Assembly: GCA_020444165.1 (NCBI GenBank)
Contig: JAHLLK010000066.1
Location: 1-33,589, forward strand
Reading direction: 5' to 3'
DNA: 33,589 bases
DNA from: Deltaproteobacteria bacterium
GTDB lineage: Bacteria > Desulfobacterota > Desulfarculia > Desulfarculales > Desulfarculaceae
Shown here piece after piece: positions 23,893-31,960 of the stretch. The notes below the pieces were generated by a model. The model did not search any database. It was not told where the DNA came from and saw only the letters and a list, made by a program, of their open reading frames with translations. Each line of letters opens with the position of its first letter. The first letter of the stretch is position 1. The translations under genes and the position numbers were made by a program.

Positions 23893-24465
23893 ATGGAACA
23901 AGCTTTCAAACTTGGGGCCCGGATCCAGAAGTACCGTCAGGGCCGGGAACTCACCCGGGAGGAGTTGGCGGAGCGCACGGGGCTGGCGGTGGACTTTTTG
24001 GCCGCGGTGGAGGAGGACGAGGTCTATCCTTCTTTGGGGCCGCTTTTGAAGATCGCCCGCTCTTTGGGGGTCCGCTTGGGCACCTTTTTGGACGATCAGG
24101 TCAACGCCGATCCCCTGATCGTGCGGCGCCAGGACCGCACGCCGCAGCTCACCACCCACCGGGGCAAGGGGTCTCCCCAGGGGCTCACCTTCCATTCCCT
24201 GGGCCGGGGCAAGACCGACCGCCGCATGGAGCCTTTCTACGTGGAGATTTTGCCGGAGAGCGGGGGGGAGCCGGAGCTTTCCTCGCACGAGGGCGAGGAG
24301 TTCATCGTGGTGCTTTCGGGCCGGGTGCGTTTGACCTACGGCGGGGAGGTGTCGGAGTTGGAGCCGGGCGACAGCATGTATTACAACTCCGTGGTGCCTC
24401 ACCACGTGGGCGCGGCCGGCGGCGAGCGGGCCGAGATCTACGCCGTTTTGTATATCCCGGAGTAG
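23893..24465 (+). CDS. XRE family regulator with C-terminal cupin domain
   Basis: A 190-residue protein. The helix-turn-helix (about 7-63) shows IQKYRQGRELTREELAERTG and an SLGPLLKIARSLGV helix. A linker leads to a cupin barrel (about 115-188) with HEGEEFIVVLSGRVRLTYGG and the LEPGDSMYYNSVVPHHV motif. Proteins of this design bind DNA and sense a small ligand in the cupin, commonly an organic acid or its CoA ester. The ATG at 23893 has ataggga/gagga purines upstream. It ends 3 bp before the acyl-CoA synthetase start, so the two form an operon and the regulator probably controls that enzyme. This pairing is common in fatty- or aromatic-acid-degrading deltaproteobacteria. Confidence 0.92.
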   Translation: MEQAFKLGARIQKYRQGRELTREELAERTGLAVDFLAAVEEDEVYPSLGPLLKIARSLGVRLGTFLDDQVNADPLIVRRQDRTPQLTTHRGKGSPQGLTFHSLGRGKTDRRMEPFYVEILPESGGEPELSSHEGEEFIVVLSGRVRLTYGGEVSELEPGDSMYYNSVVPHHVGAAGGERAEIYAVLYIPE

Positions 24466-24468
24466 GCC

Positions 24469-26130
24469 ATGAGCCAGGCAAAGAGCGACGATAAAACCCC
24501 GCAGCCCTTAACCCTGGGGCAGATCCTGGACCGGGCGGTGGCCAACTGGCCGGACCAGGAGGCCATCGTGTACGTGGACCGCGACTTCCGCCTCACCTAC
24601 CGCCAGTTCGGCGAGCTGGTGGACCAGTTGGCCAAGGGTCTCATGGCCCTGGGGGTGAACAAGGGCGAGAAGGTGGCGGTGTGGTCCACCAACGTGCCCT
24701 ATTGGGTGGCCCTCATGTTTGCCACGGCCAAGATCGGGGCCATTCTCCTGACCGTGAACACCCATTATCGCACGGCCGAGCTGGAGTATTTGCTGGAGCA
24801 GTCGGACACCGAGAACCTGTTTATCATCGACGGGTTCCGGGAGACCGACTACGTGGCCACGGTTTATGACCTGGTGCCGGAGCTGAAGGCCCAGGAGCGG
24901 GGCCGGCTCTACAGCCAGAAGTTCCCCCATCTGCGCCGGGTCTTTTTCCTGGGCCCGGAGAAGCACCGCGGCATGTACTCCATCAAGGAGATCCTGGACC
25001 TGGCCCGGGTGACCACGGACGAGGCCTACGCCCGCCGTCAGGCGTTATTGAAGCCCGACGAGGTGGTGAACATGCAGTACACCTCGGGCACCACGGGTTT
25101 CCCCAAGGGGGTGATGCTCTCCCACCAGAGCATCGGCACCAACGGCTACTGGATCGGCTATCACCAGGATTTCACGGCCGGGGACCGGCTTTGCCTGCCG
25201 GTGCCGTTGTTCCACTGCTTCGGCTGCGTGTTGGGGGTGATGGCGGCGGTGAACCACGGGGTGACCCTGGTGATCATGGAGGAGTTCAACCCCCTGGAGG
25301 CCATGGCCGCGGTGGAGAGCGAGCGTTGCACGGCCTTGTACGGCGTGCCCACCATGTTCATCGCCATTTTGGATCACAAGCTGTTCAAGAAGTTCGACTT
25401 CAGCTCGCTGCGGACGGGGATCATGGCCGGGTCGCCCTGCCCGGTGAAGACCATGAACGAGGTCATGGAAAAGATGCACATGACCGAGATCACCATTTGT
25501 TATGGGCTCACCGAGAACAGCCCGGTGATCACCCAGACCATGAAGGACGACGACGTGCGCCGCCGCACCGAGACGGTGGGCCGGGTCATGCCGGGCATCG
25601 AGGTGCGCATCGTGGACCCGGAGACCGGCCGGGACCTGCCGGCCGGCAGCCCGGGCGAGGTGTGCTGCCGGGGCTACAGCGTGATGCAGGGCTATTACAA
25701 GATGCCCGAGGCCACGGCGGCGGCCATCGACCCGGAGGGCTGGCTGCACACCGGCGACCTGGGGGTGTTGGACCAGGACGGCTATCTGGCCATCACCGGC
25801 CGGCACAAGGACATGATCATCCGGGGCGGGGAGAACATCTATCCCCGGGAGATCGAGGAGTTCCTGCACCGCATGGCGGAGATCCAGGACGTGCAGGTGG
25901 TGGGGGTGCCCAGCCGCAAGTACGGCGAGGAGGTGGGGGCCTTCATCATCCTCAAGGAGGGGGCCAGCCTCACGCCCGAGGACGTGCGGCTCTATTGCCG
26001 GGGGCAGATCAGCCGCTACAAGGTCCCCCGTTACGTGGAGATGCTCAAGGAGTACCCCCTGACCGCCTCGGGCAAGGTGCAGAAGTACAAGCTGCGGGAG
26101 AGGTCGGCCGAGTTGTGGCCCGAGGCCTGA
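24469..26130 (+). CDS. AMP-forming acyl-CoA synthetase (1)
   Basis: A 553-residue member of the ANL superfamily. It activates a carboxylic acid with ATP to an acyl-adenylate and then to acyl-CoA in the cytoplasm. The P-loop-like YTSGTTGFPKG lies at 204-214, YGLTENSP forms the A5 motif, GWLHTGDLG forms A7, and the C-terminal lysine lies in TASGKVQKYKLRE (A10). The N-terminal style (WSTNVPYWVALMFATAKIGA) is of the ACSF2/medium-chain fatty or aromatic acid type; the exact substrate cannot be read. It is co-transcribed with the XRE-cupin gene 3 bp upstream and ends before a strong terminator. Confidence 0.93.
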   Translation: MSQAKSDDKTPQPLTLGQILDRAVANWPDQEAIVYVDRDFRLTYRQFGELVDQLAKGLMALGVNKGEKVAVWSTNVPYWVALMFATAKIGAILLTVNTHYRTAELEYLLEQSDTENLFIIDGFRETDYVATVYDLVPELKAQERGRLYSQKFPHLRRVFFLGPEKHRGMYSIKEILDLARVTTDEAYARRQALLKPDEVVNMQYTSGTTGFPKGVMLSHQSIGTNGYWIGYHQDFTAGDRLCLPVPLFHCFGCVLGVMAAVNHGVTLVIMEEFNPLEAMAAVESERCTALYGVPTMFIAILDHKLFKKFDFSSLRTGIMAGSPCPVKTMNEVMEKMHMTEITICYGLTENSPVITQTMKDDDVRRRTETVGRVMPGIEVRIVDPETGRDLPAGSPGEVCCRGYSVMQGYYKMPEATAAAIDPEGWLHTGDLGVLDQDGYLAITGRHKDMIIRGGENIYPREIEEFLHRMAEIQDVQVVGVPSRKYGEEVGAFIILKEGASLTPEDVRLYCRGQISRYKVPRYVEMLKEYPLTASGKVQKYKLRERSAELWPEA

Positions 26131-26155
26131 GGCCGGGCCAGCGGATAGGCGTGCT

Positions 26156-26186
26156 GCCCCGGGGTGGCAGGCCCCGGGGCGTTTTT
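26156..26186 (+). terminator. Intrinsic terminator after acyl-CoA synthetase 1
   Basis: A perfect 9-bp stem gccccgggg/ccccggggc, 7-nt loop, followed by gttttt. It lies 26 bp after the synthetase stop and only 15 bp before the next gene's start codon. Confidence 0.85.
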
Positions 26187-26200
26187 CTTGGGAGCAGCCT

Positions 26201-27121
26201 TTGAGCCGGGCGCCCCGAAAAATCACTCCCGGCAAACCGGTGCTGGCCCTGCACCTGGGGGCCTTGGGGGACTTCGTGCTCTCCTGGCCGGCCCTGGCGC
26301 GCTTGGCCGCGGCGGCGCCGGCCGGGGGCCTGCACGTGGTGGGGCAGCCGGCTTGGGCGCGGCTCATTTTGCCCCCGGAGCGGGTGCATTGGCGCGAGGC
26401 GGCCCGTTTCGCGCCGCTGTTTTTGGCCGAGCCCCACCCGGAGCTGGACGCCTGGCTGGCCGGCTGCGGCCTGGCCGTGGTGTTCGCCCACCGGCCGCCG
26501 CCGGAGCTGCTGGCGCATCTGCGGAGCGCTGTGAGCGGCCCGGTGTGGGCCGTGCCCACCCGGCCGCCGGAAGGGGAAGTCCGTCACGCCGGGGAGGGGC
26601 AGGAGGCCTTTCTCCGGGAGCGGGGCTTGACGGGAGCGGCTCCAGCCTGGGATTTCCCGGGGCTGGGCCCCCTGCCCCCGGCCCGGCCGGTGATTCTCCC
26701 GGGCTCCGGGGGGCGGGCCAAGCGGCTGCCGCCGGAGCTGGCCGCCCGCCTGGCCCGGAGGCTGCATGAGGTCCGGGGCCGGGAGGCGGGCCCGCCAATG
26801 GTGGTGCTGGGCCCGGCCGAGGACCCGGCTTTTCGGGACGAGTTGGCCCGCGCCTTGGCCGGCGTGCCTCACCAGGTGCTGGCCGACCCGGAATTCCCGG
26901 AGCTGGCCGCCCGCCTGGCCGCGGCCCGGCCCTATGTGGGGGCCGACAGCGGCCCCAGCCATCTGGCCGCCGCCCTGGGGGCGCCGACGCTGGCCGGGTT
27001 CGCGGCCACGGACCCGCGCATCTGGGCTCCCCGGGGCCCGCGGGCCCGGGCCGTGGCCGTGGGGGAGCTGGCCGCGGCCCTGGAACGGCTTTTGGCCGCG
27101 GAGAAGAGCGACGAAGCCTGA
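26201..27121 (+). CDS. Glycosyltransferase family 9 (heptosyltransferase-like)
   Basis: A 306-residue cytoplasmic GT-B enzyme. The N-terminal domain opens with ALHLGALGDFVLSWPALARL, the family's GD-x(3)-PAL signature. The C-terminal half has the donor-site YVGADSGPSHLAAALGAPT and ATDPRIWAPRGP, equivalent to the D-x-G-P-x-H-L-A-A motif. Family members transfer heptose or similar sugars from ADP/nucleotide donors to lipopolysaccharide core. It is a little shorter than the usual 340-350 residues, mainly in the inter-domain region. The best start is TTG at 26201 with gggagc upstream; no ATG fits the N-terminal strand. It begins directly behind a terminator, so it needs read-through or a promoter inside the synthetase end. 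Confidence 0.85.
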   Translation: MSRAPRKITPGKPVLALHLGALGDFVLSWPALARLAAAAPAGGLHVVGQPAWARLILPPERVHWREAARFAPLFLAEPHPELDAWLAGCGLAVVFAHRPPPELLAHLRSAVSGPVWAVPTRPPEGEVRHAGEGQEAFLRERGLTGAAPAWDFPGLGPLPPARPVILPGSGGRAKRLPPELAARLARRLHEVRGREAGPPMVVLGPAEDPAFRDELARALAGVPHQVLADPEFPELAARLAAARPYVGADSGPSHLAAALGAPTLAGFAATDPRIWAPRGPRARAVAVGELAAALERLLAAEKSDEA

Positions 27122-27278
27122 CCCGGGGACAGCGGGGGACCGGAATACTCCTTTTCCCGGCCGACTTTTCGTCGCAAAATATTCTTTACAAGGCCGCCTG
27201 ACCGCCGCGAAGGCCCGGCCCGCCCCTGTCCGGCCACGAAAAACCCTCGCTTTTAGTGGCGATTAGCCCGGGCCGGTC

Positions 27279-27306
27279 TTGACGCGTGCCCCGCTTAAGT
27301 CATATT
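27279..27306 (+). promoter_or_regulatory. Putative sigma-70 promoter of the UDP-sugar dehydrogenase operon
   Basis: TTGACG (27279-27284), a 16-bp spacer and CATATT (27301-27306), in an AT-rich patch 78 bp before the start codon. There is a reasonable match at both boxes and no competing candidate in the 263-bp gap. Assigned by eye. Confidence 0.5.
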
Positions 27307-27384
27307 TAGTGAATTTTGCAACCAATAAAAACCGTGAGCGCTCCGGGCCGACCAGCCCGGTTATATAGCCAGGGGAGTACAGGC

Positions 27385-29040
27385 ATGCAGGACGAGAACA
27401 AAAAGGTTTCCGTAAGCCCCGAAGGCGAGGTCTTCCTCCTGCCGGAGGAAGAGGATTACCAGGTGGAAAACCAGCGCCTGGCCCGCGTGGTGGCCGAGCA
27501 GCGGGCCCTGGGCCGCCAGATCGTGGTGGTGCAGGGGCTCGGCTTCGTGGGCGCGGTCATGGCCGCGGTGGTGGCCGACAGCACGGACAAGGTCACGGGC
27601 CACCCGGGCAAATACGTCATCGGCATGCAGCGGCCCTCCACCCGGAGCTATTGGAAGATCCCCTGCTTGAACCTGGGCCAGGCCCCGGTGAAGGCCGAAG
27701 ACCCCCTGGTGGACGAGACCATCGCCCGCTGCGTCAAGGATAAAGGCACCCTGACCGCCAGCTTCAGCTACGAGGCCCTGAGCCATGCCGACGTGGTGGT
27801 GGTGGACGTGCAGTGCGACTACTCCAAGGAGACCCTGGGCGACGTGACCCAGGGCACGGTGGAGATGGCCGCCCTGGAATCCAGCCTCAAGATCATCGGC
27901 CAGAAGATTCCGGCCTCCTGCCTGGTCTTGATCGAGACCACGGTGCCGCCGGGCACCACGGAGTACGTGGCCTACCCCATTTTGAAGAAGGCCTTCCAGG
28001 CCCGGGGCCTCACCGAGGAGCCCTTGTTGGCCCACAGCTTCGAGCGGGTCATGCCCGGCCGCGACTACGTGGCCAGCATCCGCGATTTCTGGCGGGTCTG
28101 CTCCGGGGTGAACCCCAAAAGCCGCGAGCTGGTGGTGCAGTTCCTCTCCGAGGTGCTGAACGTGGAAAAGTTCCCCCTGACCGTGCTGGACCGGCCCATC
28201 GAGAGCGAGACCACCAAGATCGTGGAGAACTCCTACCGGGCCACGGTGCTGGCCTTCATGGACGAGTGGTCGCGTTTCGCCGAGCGCAACGGGGTGGACA
28301 TCGTCAAGGTCATCAAGGCCATCAAGACCCGGCCCACCCACAGTAACCTCATGTTCCCCGGCCCGGGCATCGGCGGCTACTGCCTGCCCAAGGACGGCGG
28401 CCTGGGGGTGTGGGCCTATCACCACCTCATGGGTTTCCAGGAAAAGATCTTCACCCTCACCCCGCGGGCCATCGACATCAACGACCAGCGCAGCCTGCAC
28501 GCCGCCGAGCTGGTGCGCGACGCCCTCCGGAATATGAGCCGCATCGTGGCCGCGGCCGACGTGCTGATCCTGGGGGCCAGCTACCGCGAGGACGTGGGCG
28601 ACACCCGCTACTCGGGCAGCGAATTGGTGGTGCGCAAGTTGCACGAGATGGGGGCCATGGTGCGGGTGCACGATCCCTACGTGCTGAAGTGGTGGGAGTT
28701 CGAGAAGCAGGACACCTACCCCGCCCCGGGCAAGAGCCGGGGCCGCTTCTTCCGGGGCCAGGAGGACCTGAGCGGCTTGTGCGTGAGCCAGGACCTGGCC
28801 GCCAGCCTGAAAAACGCCGACGCCATGGTGCTCTGCGTGCGCCACGAGGAATACCTGAACCTGGACCCGGACTGGGTGGTGGAAAAGGCCGGCGGCCCCC
28901 TGGCCGTGGTGGACTGCTTCGCCGTGTTGGATGATGACAAGATCCGCCGCTATCTGGAGCTGGGCTGCGAGGTCAAGGGCATGGGCCGCGGCCACGTGAA
29001 ACGCATCAAGGACGAGGTGCTGGCCGGCCGCCGGAGCTGA
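27385..29040 (+). CDS. UDP-glucose/GDP-mannose dehydrogenase family protein
   Basis: A 551-residue NAD-dependent enzyme that oxidises a nucleotide sugar twice to the uronic acid. The Rossmann GLGFVG lies at 51-56, the central dimer helix at about 270-330, and catalytic C333 in FPGPGIGGYCLPKD. The C-terminal UDP-binding domain contains GASYREDVGDTRYSGS. At 551 residues it is about 120 longer than typical UgdH or WecC. The extra sequence lies in a 45-residue acidic N-terminus, around 65-100 and in a W-W-E-F/G-R-F-F-R-G-rich insert near 435-460. The ATG at 27385 has aggggag upstream. It is 2 bp from the ROK kinase gene. Likely role: precursor supply for envelope polysaccharide. Confidence 0.88.
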   Translation: MQDENKKVSVSPEGEVFLLPEEEDYQVENQRLARVVAEQRALGRQIVVVQGLGFVGAVMAAVVADSTDKVTGHPGKYVIGMQRPSTRSYWKIPCLNLGQAPVKAEDPLVDETIARCVKDKGTLTASFSYEALSHADVVVVDVQCDYSKETLGDVTQGTVEMAALESSLKIIGQKIPASCLVLIETTVPPGTTEYVAYPILKKAFQARGLTEEPLLAHSFERVMPGRDYVASIRDFWRVCSGVNPKSRELVVQFLSEVLNVEKFPLTVLDRPIESETTKIVENSYRATVLAFMDEWSRFAERNGVDIVKVIKAIKTRPTHSNLMFPGPGIGGYCLPKDGGLGVWAYHHLMGFQEKIFTLTPRAIDINDQRSLHAAELVRDALRNMSRIVAAADVLILGASYREDVGDTRYSGSELVVRKLHEMGAMVRVHDPYVLKWWEFEKQDTYPAPGKSRGRFFRGQEDLSGLCVSQDLAASLKNADAMVLCVRHEEYLNLDPDWVVEKAGGPLAVVDCFAVLDDDKIRRYLELGCEVKGMGRGHVKRIKDEVLAGRRS

Positions 29041-29042
29041 GC

Positions 29043-29978
29043 ATGGCCTGGCTGGGCATCGATCTGGGGGGCACCAACACCAGTCTGGGCCTGGTGGGCG
29101 AGGATGGTCTGTGGGAGACCCGGCGCCTGGCCACCCGGGCGGCCGAGGGGCCCGAGGCCTGGCTGGACCGCTTGGCCCCCCTGGCCCGGGAGCTGGGGGA
29201 GGCGGCCGCCCGGCGAGGCTCCCCCCTGGCCGGGGTGGGCCTGGCCTCGCCCGGGTCCCTGGACCGGGAGGCAGGCCGGGTGGTGTTCTCGCCCAATCTG
29301 CCCTCCTTCAACGGCTACCCCCTGGGGAGCGAGCTTTCCGCCGCCCTGGATCTGCCGGTGGCCCTGGAGAACGACGCCAACCTCTACGCCCTGGGCGAGC
29401 GGACCTTCGGAGCCGGCCAAAGCCGGGACGACCTGGCCTGCCTCACCCTGGGCACCGGGGTGGGGGCCGGGATCATCCTGGGCGGCCACCTGGTGGTGGG
29501 CCCCCTGGGCTCCGGCGGCGAGCTGGGGCATATGGTGGTGGAGCCCGCGGGCCGCACCTGCGGCTGCGGGGTGGCGGGCTGCCTGGAGGCCTACGCCTCG
29601 GCCACCGGGCTGAAAGGCATGCTGGCCGAAGCCCTGCAACAAGGCCGGGAGACCACGCTGGGCCCCGGCGACGACCCCCACCAGATGCACCAGGCCGCCC
29701 AGGCCGGCGATGCCCTGGCCCGGGAGCTGTGGGCCCGGGCGGGCCGGGCCCTGGGCCGGGCCGTGGCCGCTTTGGTTGTCACCTGCGGCCTCGATCTGGT
29801 AATCATAGGCGGGGGCCTGGCCGCGGCCTGGCCGGATTTCCTGGCCCCGGCCGCCCGGGAAGAGCTGGCCCGCCGCCTCCGCATCGTGGAACCGGAGCGG
29901 GTGAAGTTGGTGCCCGGCGTCCTGGGCGACCAGGCGCCCCTCTTGGGCGCGGCGGGTCTGGCGGCCCACGGGCGCTAA
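29043..29978 (+). CDS. ROK family sugar kinase (glucokinase-like)
   Basis: A 311-residue protein with the ATP-binding DLGGTNTSLGLV (7-18), catalytic D111 in LENDANLYALGE, GTGVGAGII (138-146) and the ROK zinc site, H163 with C173, C175 and C180 in CGCGVAGCLE. All key residues are present, so it should phosphorylate a hexose or N-acetylhexosamine with ATP; glucose is the usual substrate for this length class. It starts 2 bp after the dehydrogenase stop and so is translationally linked to it, suggesting hexose phosphate supply for nucleotide sugars. Confidence 0.92.
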   Translation: MAWLGIDLGGTNTSLGLVGEDGLWETRRLATRAAEGPEAWLDRLAPLARELGEAAARRGSPLAGVGLASPGSLDREAGRVVFSPNLPSFNGYPLGSELSAALDLPVALENDANLYALGERTFGAGQSRDDLACLTLGTGVGAGIILGGHLVVGPLGSGGELGHMVVEPAGRTCGCGVAGCLEAYASATGLKGMLAEALQQGRETTLGPGDDPHQMHQAAQAGDALARELWARAGRALGRAVAALVVTCGLDLVIIGGGLAAAWPDFLAPAAREELARRLRIVEPERVKLVPGVLGDQAPLLGAAGLAAHGR

Positions 29979-30038
29979 GCCGCCCCCTGGGGACCAAAAA
30001 TCTTTTTGCTCATCTCCCAACTGGGAAGGTATGTGGCC

Positions 30039-30830
30039 ATGGCCAAAATCGACCGCAAAAAAGTTTTCAAACAACCCGACGAGTTCCAGACCCTGACCCA
30101 ACGGGCGCTCCAGTGGAGCACCGAGAACCGCACGACCCTGTTGATCGGCGTGGTGGTGGTGGCCGTGGTGCTGGCCGGGGTGGTGGGCACCCGTTCCTTC
30201 CTGGATTACCGCCGAGCCCAGGCCGACAACGCGGTGGGCCCCCTGTTGGCCTCGTACCAGGGCGTGATCACCCAGCCGGCCAAGGATGCCCAGGAGAGCC
30301 TCAAGGCCCTGGCCGTGGACCTGGCCAAGGTGACGGCCCAGTACGGCTCCAGCGACGCGGGCAGCCTGGCCCGCCAAGTGCTGGCCGAGGTGAGCTATCG
30401 CCTGGGCGACTACAGCCTGTCCGGGGAGCAGTATCAGGCCCTGCTCAAGAACGGCGGCCTGCCGCCGGAGCTGTCGCCCCTGGCCAAGAACGGCTTGGGC
30501 CAGGCCCTGGAGGCCCAGAAGAAGTACCGTGAGGCGGCCGCCTCCTACGCCGCCGCCGCGGCCCAGGCCGGGCCGGGGCTCAAGGTCCAGTTCCAGCTCA
30601 ACCAGGCCCGGGCCCTGGCCGCGGCCGGGGACCAGGCCCAGGCCAAAAGCCTGTACCAGACCCTGGCCGACGACGCTCCCTCGCCGGATGTCTCCCGCGC
30701 CGCCAAGATAGCCCTGGCCCTGCTGCCGGCGGCCCCGGCCCCGGCCCCGGCCGCGGCAGAGGCTCCCGCCGCGGCGCCGGCCCAGTCTCCGGCTCCCGCC
30801 GCGGCCCCCACGGCGGCCCCGGCCAAATAG
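30039..30830 (+). CDS. YfgM-like membrane-anchored tetratricopeptide protein
   Basis: A 263-residue protein with a cytoplasmic N-terminus (about 1-32), one membrane helix (about 33-52, LLIGVVVVAVVLAGVVG) and a periplasmic helical-repeat domain (about 60-225). The latter has TPR-like pairs such as AEVSYRLGDYSLSGEQYQAL and GQALEAQKKYREAAASYAAA. A low-complexity Pro/Ala tail (about 228-263) closes it. This matches the ancillary SecYEG / YfgM layout, a periplasmic chaperone partner at the translocon, but the equivalence is inferred from architecture. The ATG at 30039 has ggaagg upstream; a slightly earlier frame start lacks a site. A strong terminator follows. Confidence 0.82.
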   Translation: MAKIDRKKVFKQPDEFQTLTQRALQWSTENRTTLLIGVVVVAVVLAGVVGTRSFLDYRRAQADNAVGPLLASYQGVITQPAKDAQESLKALAVDLAKVTAQYGSSDAGSLARQVLAEVSYRLGDYSLSGEQYQALLKNGGLPPELSPLAKNGLGQALEAQKKYREAAASYAAAAAQAGPGLKVQFQLNQARALAAAGDQAQAKSLYQTLADDAPSPDVSRAAKIALALLPAAPAPAPAAAEAPAAAPAQSPAPAAAPTAAPAK

Positions 30831-30877
30831 GCCCGGGAGTTCAACGGTCGCCGCTCCGTCTGCTCCCCCCTCACCTC

Positions 30878-30915
30878 CCCCCTGCCCTCGGTCTGGGCAG
30901 GGGGTTTGTTTTTTT
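30878..30915 (+). terminator. Strong intrinsic terminator
   Basis: A perfect 10-bp stem ccccctgccc/gggcaggggg, 7-nt loop, followed by tttgttttttt. It ends the dehydrogenase-ROK-YfgM unit. Confidence 0.93.
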
Positions 30916-31010
30916 GCTGCAAGTTTAATATATTGAATCGCCATCTCCGGTCCGGCCCCGGCCGGGGACGGCCGCTTTTTGACCGGTCCGCGCCAGGCTG
31001 AAAAATCTGC

Positions 31011-31040
31011 TTGACACACCGGACGGCTCTGAATTACAAA
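31011..31040 (+). promoter_or_regulatory. Promoter of the TetR gene
   Basis: Consensus TTGACA (31011-31016), an 18-bp spacer and TACAAA (31035-31040), 26 bp before the start codon. The operator-like site follows directly at the expected transcription start. Confidence 0.65.
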
Positions 31041-31044
31041 TAAT

Positions 31045-31060
31045 CGAACGAACGGTCGGT
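31045..31060 (+). promoter_or_regulatory. Probable TetR operator
   Basis: The site cgaacgaacggtcggt lies between the -10 box and the start codon. The core cgaac/ggtcg is an imperfect dyad of the kind TetR regulators bind at 'ACCGACCGGTCGGT'-like sites. The position would block transcription when occupied, consistent with autoregulation. No ribosome site is visible between it and the ATG. Confidence 0.5.
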
Positions 31061-31065
31061 AAAAA

Positions 31066-31671
31066 ATGTACCAAAAAAAAGGCGAGCTGCGGCAACAGCA
31101 GATATTTGAGACCGCGGCCAGTCTGTTCGCGGAACGCGGCTACGCCCGCACCTCCATCCGCGATTTGTCCGAGGCTTTGGAGCTGTCCAAAAGCTCCCTG
31201 TACCACTACTTCGACTCCAAGGAAGATCTCTTGCACCGCTTGCTGGCAGATTTCATGGACGAGGCCCTGGCCCAGATCGAGGAGATCTCCGGCCGCGACC
31301 TGCCGCCCTTGGAGAAGATCGGCGCGGTGATGCGCTTCTACACCAGCTTTTTCGCGGGCAGCCGTCACCACCTGACCTTGTTGGTCAACGATCTGGACTG
31401 CCTGAGCCCGGTGCGCCGGGACGCGGTGGTGGCCCAGGAACGGCGCTACGTGGTCGCGCTCAAAGGCATCCTCAGCGAGCTCAAGGACGCGGGGCTGTTG
31501 CGGGATTTGCCCTTGTCGGTGGCGGTGTTCGCCTTTTTCGGCATGGTCCACTACACCCCCAAGTGGTACCGCCAGGACGGGCCGGTCTCCCCGGCCGACT
31601 TGGGCCTGTATTTCCAACAGATCTTCTGCCAGGGGATCCTGGCGGACGACCCGCCGGCCACTTCCTCCTAG
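31066..31671 (+). CDS. TetR family regulator, probably of acyl-CoA metabolism
   Basis: A 201-residue regulator. The helix-turn-helix (about 8-56) reads IFETAASLFAERGYARTSIR then DLSEALELSKSSLYHYFDSK. The C-terminal domain ends in PKWYRQDGPVSPADLGLYFQ, a W-Y-R-G-S-x-x-E pattern I associate with KstR2-type regulators that sense acyl-CoA. The ATG at 31066 follows the operator closely and lacks a good ribosome site, so translation may be weak. The next gene on the same strand is acyl-CoA synthetase 2 (289 bp on), the likely target. Confidence 0.9.
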   Translation: MYQKKGELRQQQIFETAASLFAERGYARTSIRDLSEALELSKSSLYHYFDSKEDLLHRLLADFMDEALAQIEEISGRDLPPLEKIGAVMRFYTSFFAGSRHHLTLLVNDLDCLSPVRRDAVVAQERRYVVALKGILSELKDAGLLRDLPLSVAVFAFFGMVHYTPKWYRQDGPVSPADLGLYFQQIFCQGILADDPPATSS

Positions 31672-31749
31672 CCCTCCCTTGGAGCGCGGGGCAGCATGGC
31701 CGGCATGCCGTGACGCGGGGCACGGTGGCGACGCGACTAGTACTGGGTC

Positions 31750-31817
31750 GGAGAAAGCCATTTCCGGGGTCCCCAAACCAGCTGCCTGCTTGTTTGGGGT
31801 GGTTCTAGGCTTTCTCC
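31750..31817. repeat. Nested hairpin structure
   Basis: Outer arms ggagaaagcc (31750-31759) and ggctttctcc (31808-31817) pair perfectly over 10 bp and enclose an inner hairpin ccccaaac/gtttgggg (31771-31799) with an agc/gct extension. It lies in the gap between the TetR and synthetase genes and directly before composite element copy 3. Confidence 0.65.
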
Positions 31818-31856
31818 TCTTGGAACTTGCCCAAAGTAAATTTGAGCCGGTTCACA

Positions 31857-31909
31857 AAATCGCGCTCATCTTCGATAACCGCGATTTCGGCGGGCCATCC
31901 ATGGCCCGC
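31857..31909. repeat. Composite double-hairpin element, copy 3
   Basis: Hairpin 1 has arms aaatcgcg and cgcgattt spanning 31 nt, as in copies 1 and 2. Hairpin 2 (31890-31909) is gcgggcc-atccat-ggcccgc, identical to copy 1, two bases later. It ends about 50 bp before the acyl-CoA synthetase 2 start, so it would be in that gene's leader if transcribed from upstream. Confidence 0.75.
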
Positions 31910-31960
31910 GTAGGACGCTGGGGTCCCTTCGACAATTTTGGGCCTTAAGGAGGCGGTGTC

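Noticed and set aside
23475..24494. 339-codon plus-strand frame over the spacer and XRE-cupin gene
   Set aside because: It crosses repeats and hairpins and overlaps the clearly conserved XRE-cupin protein in another frame.
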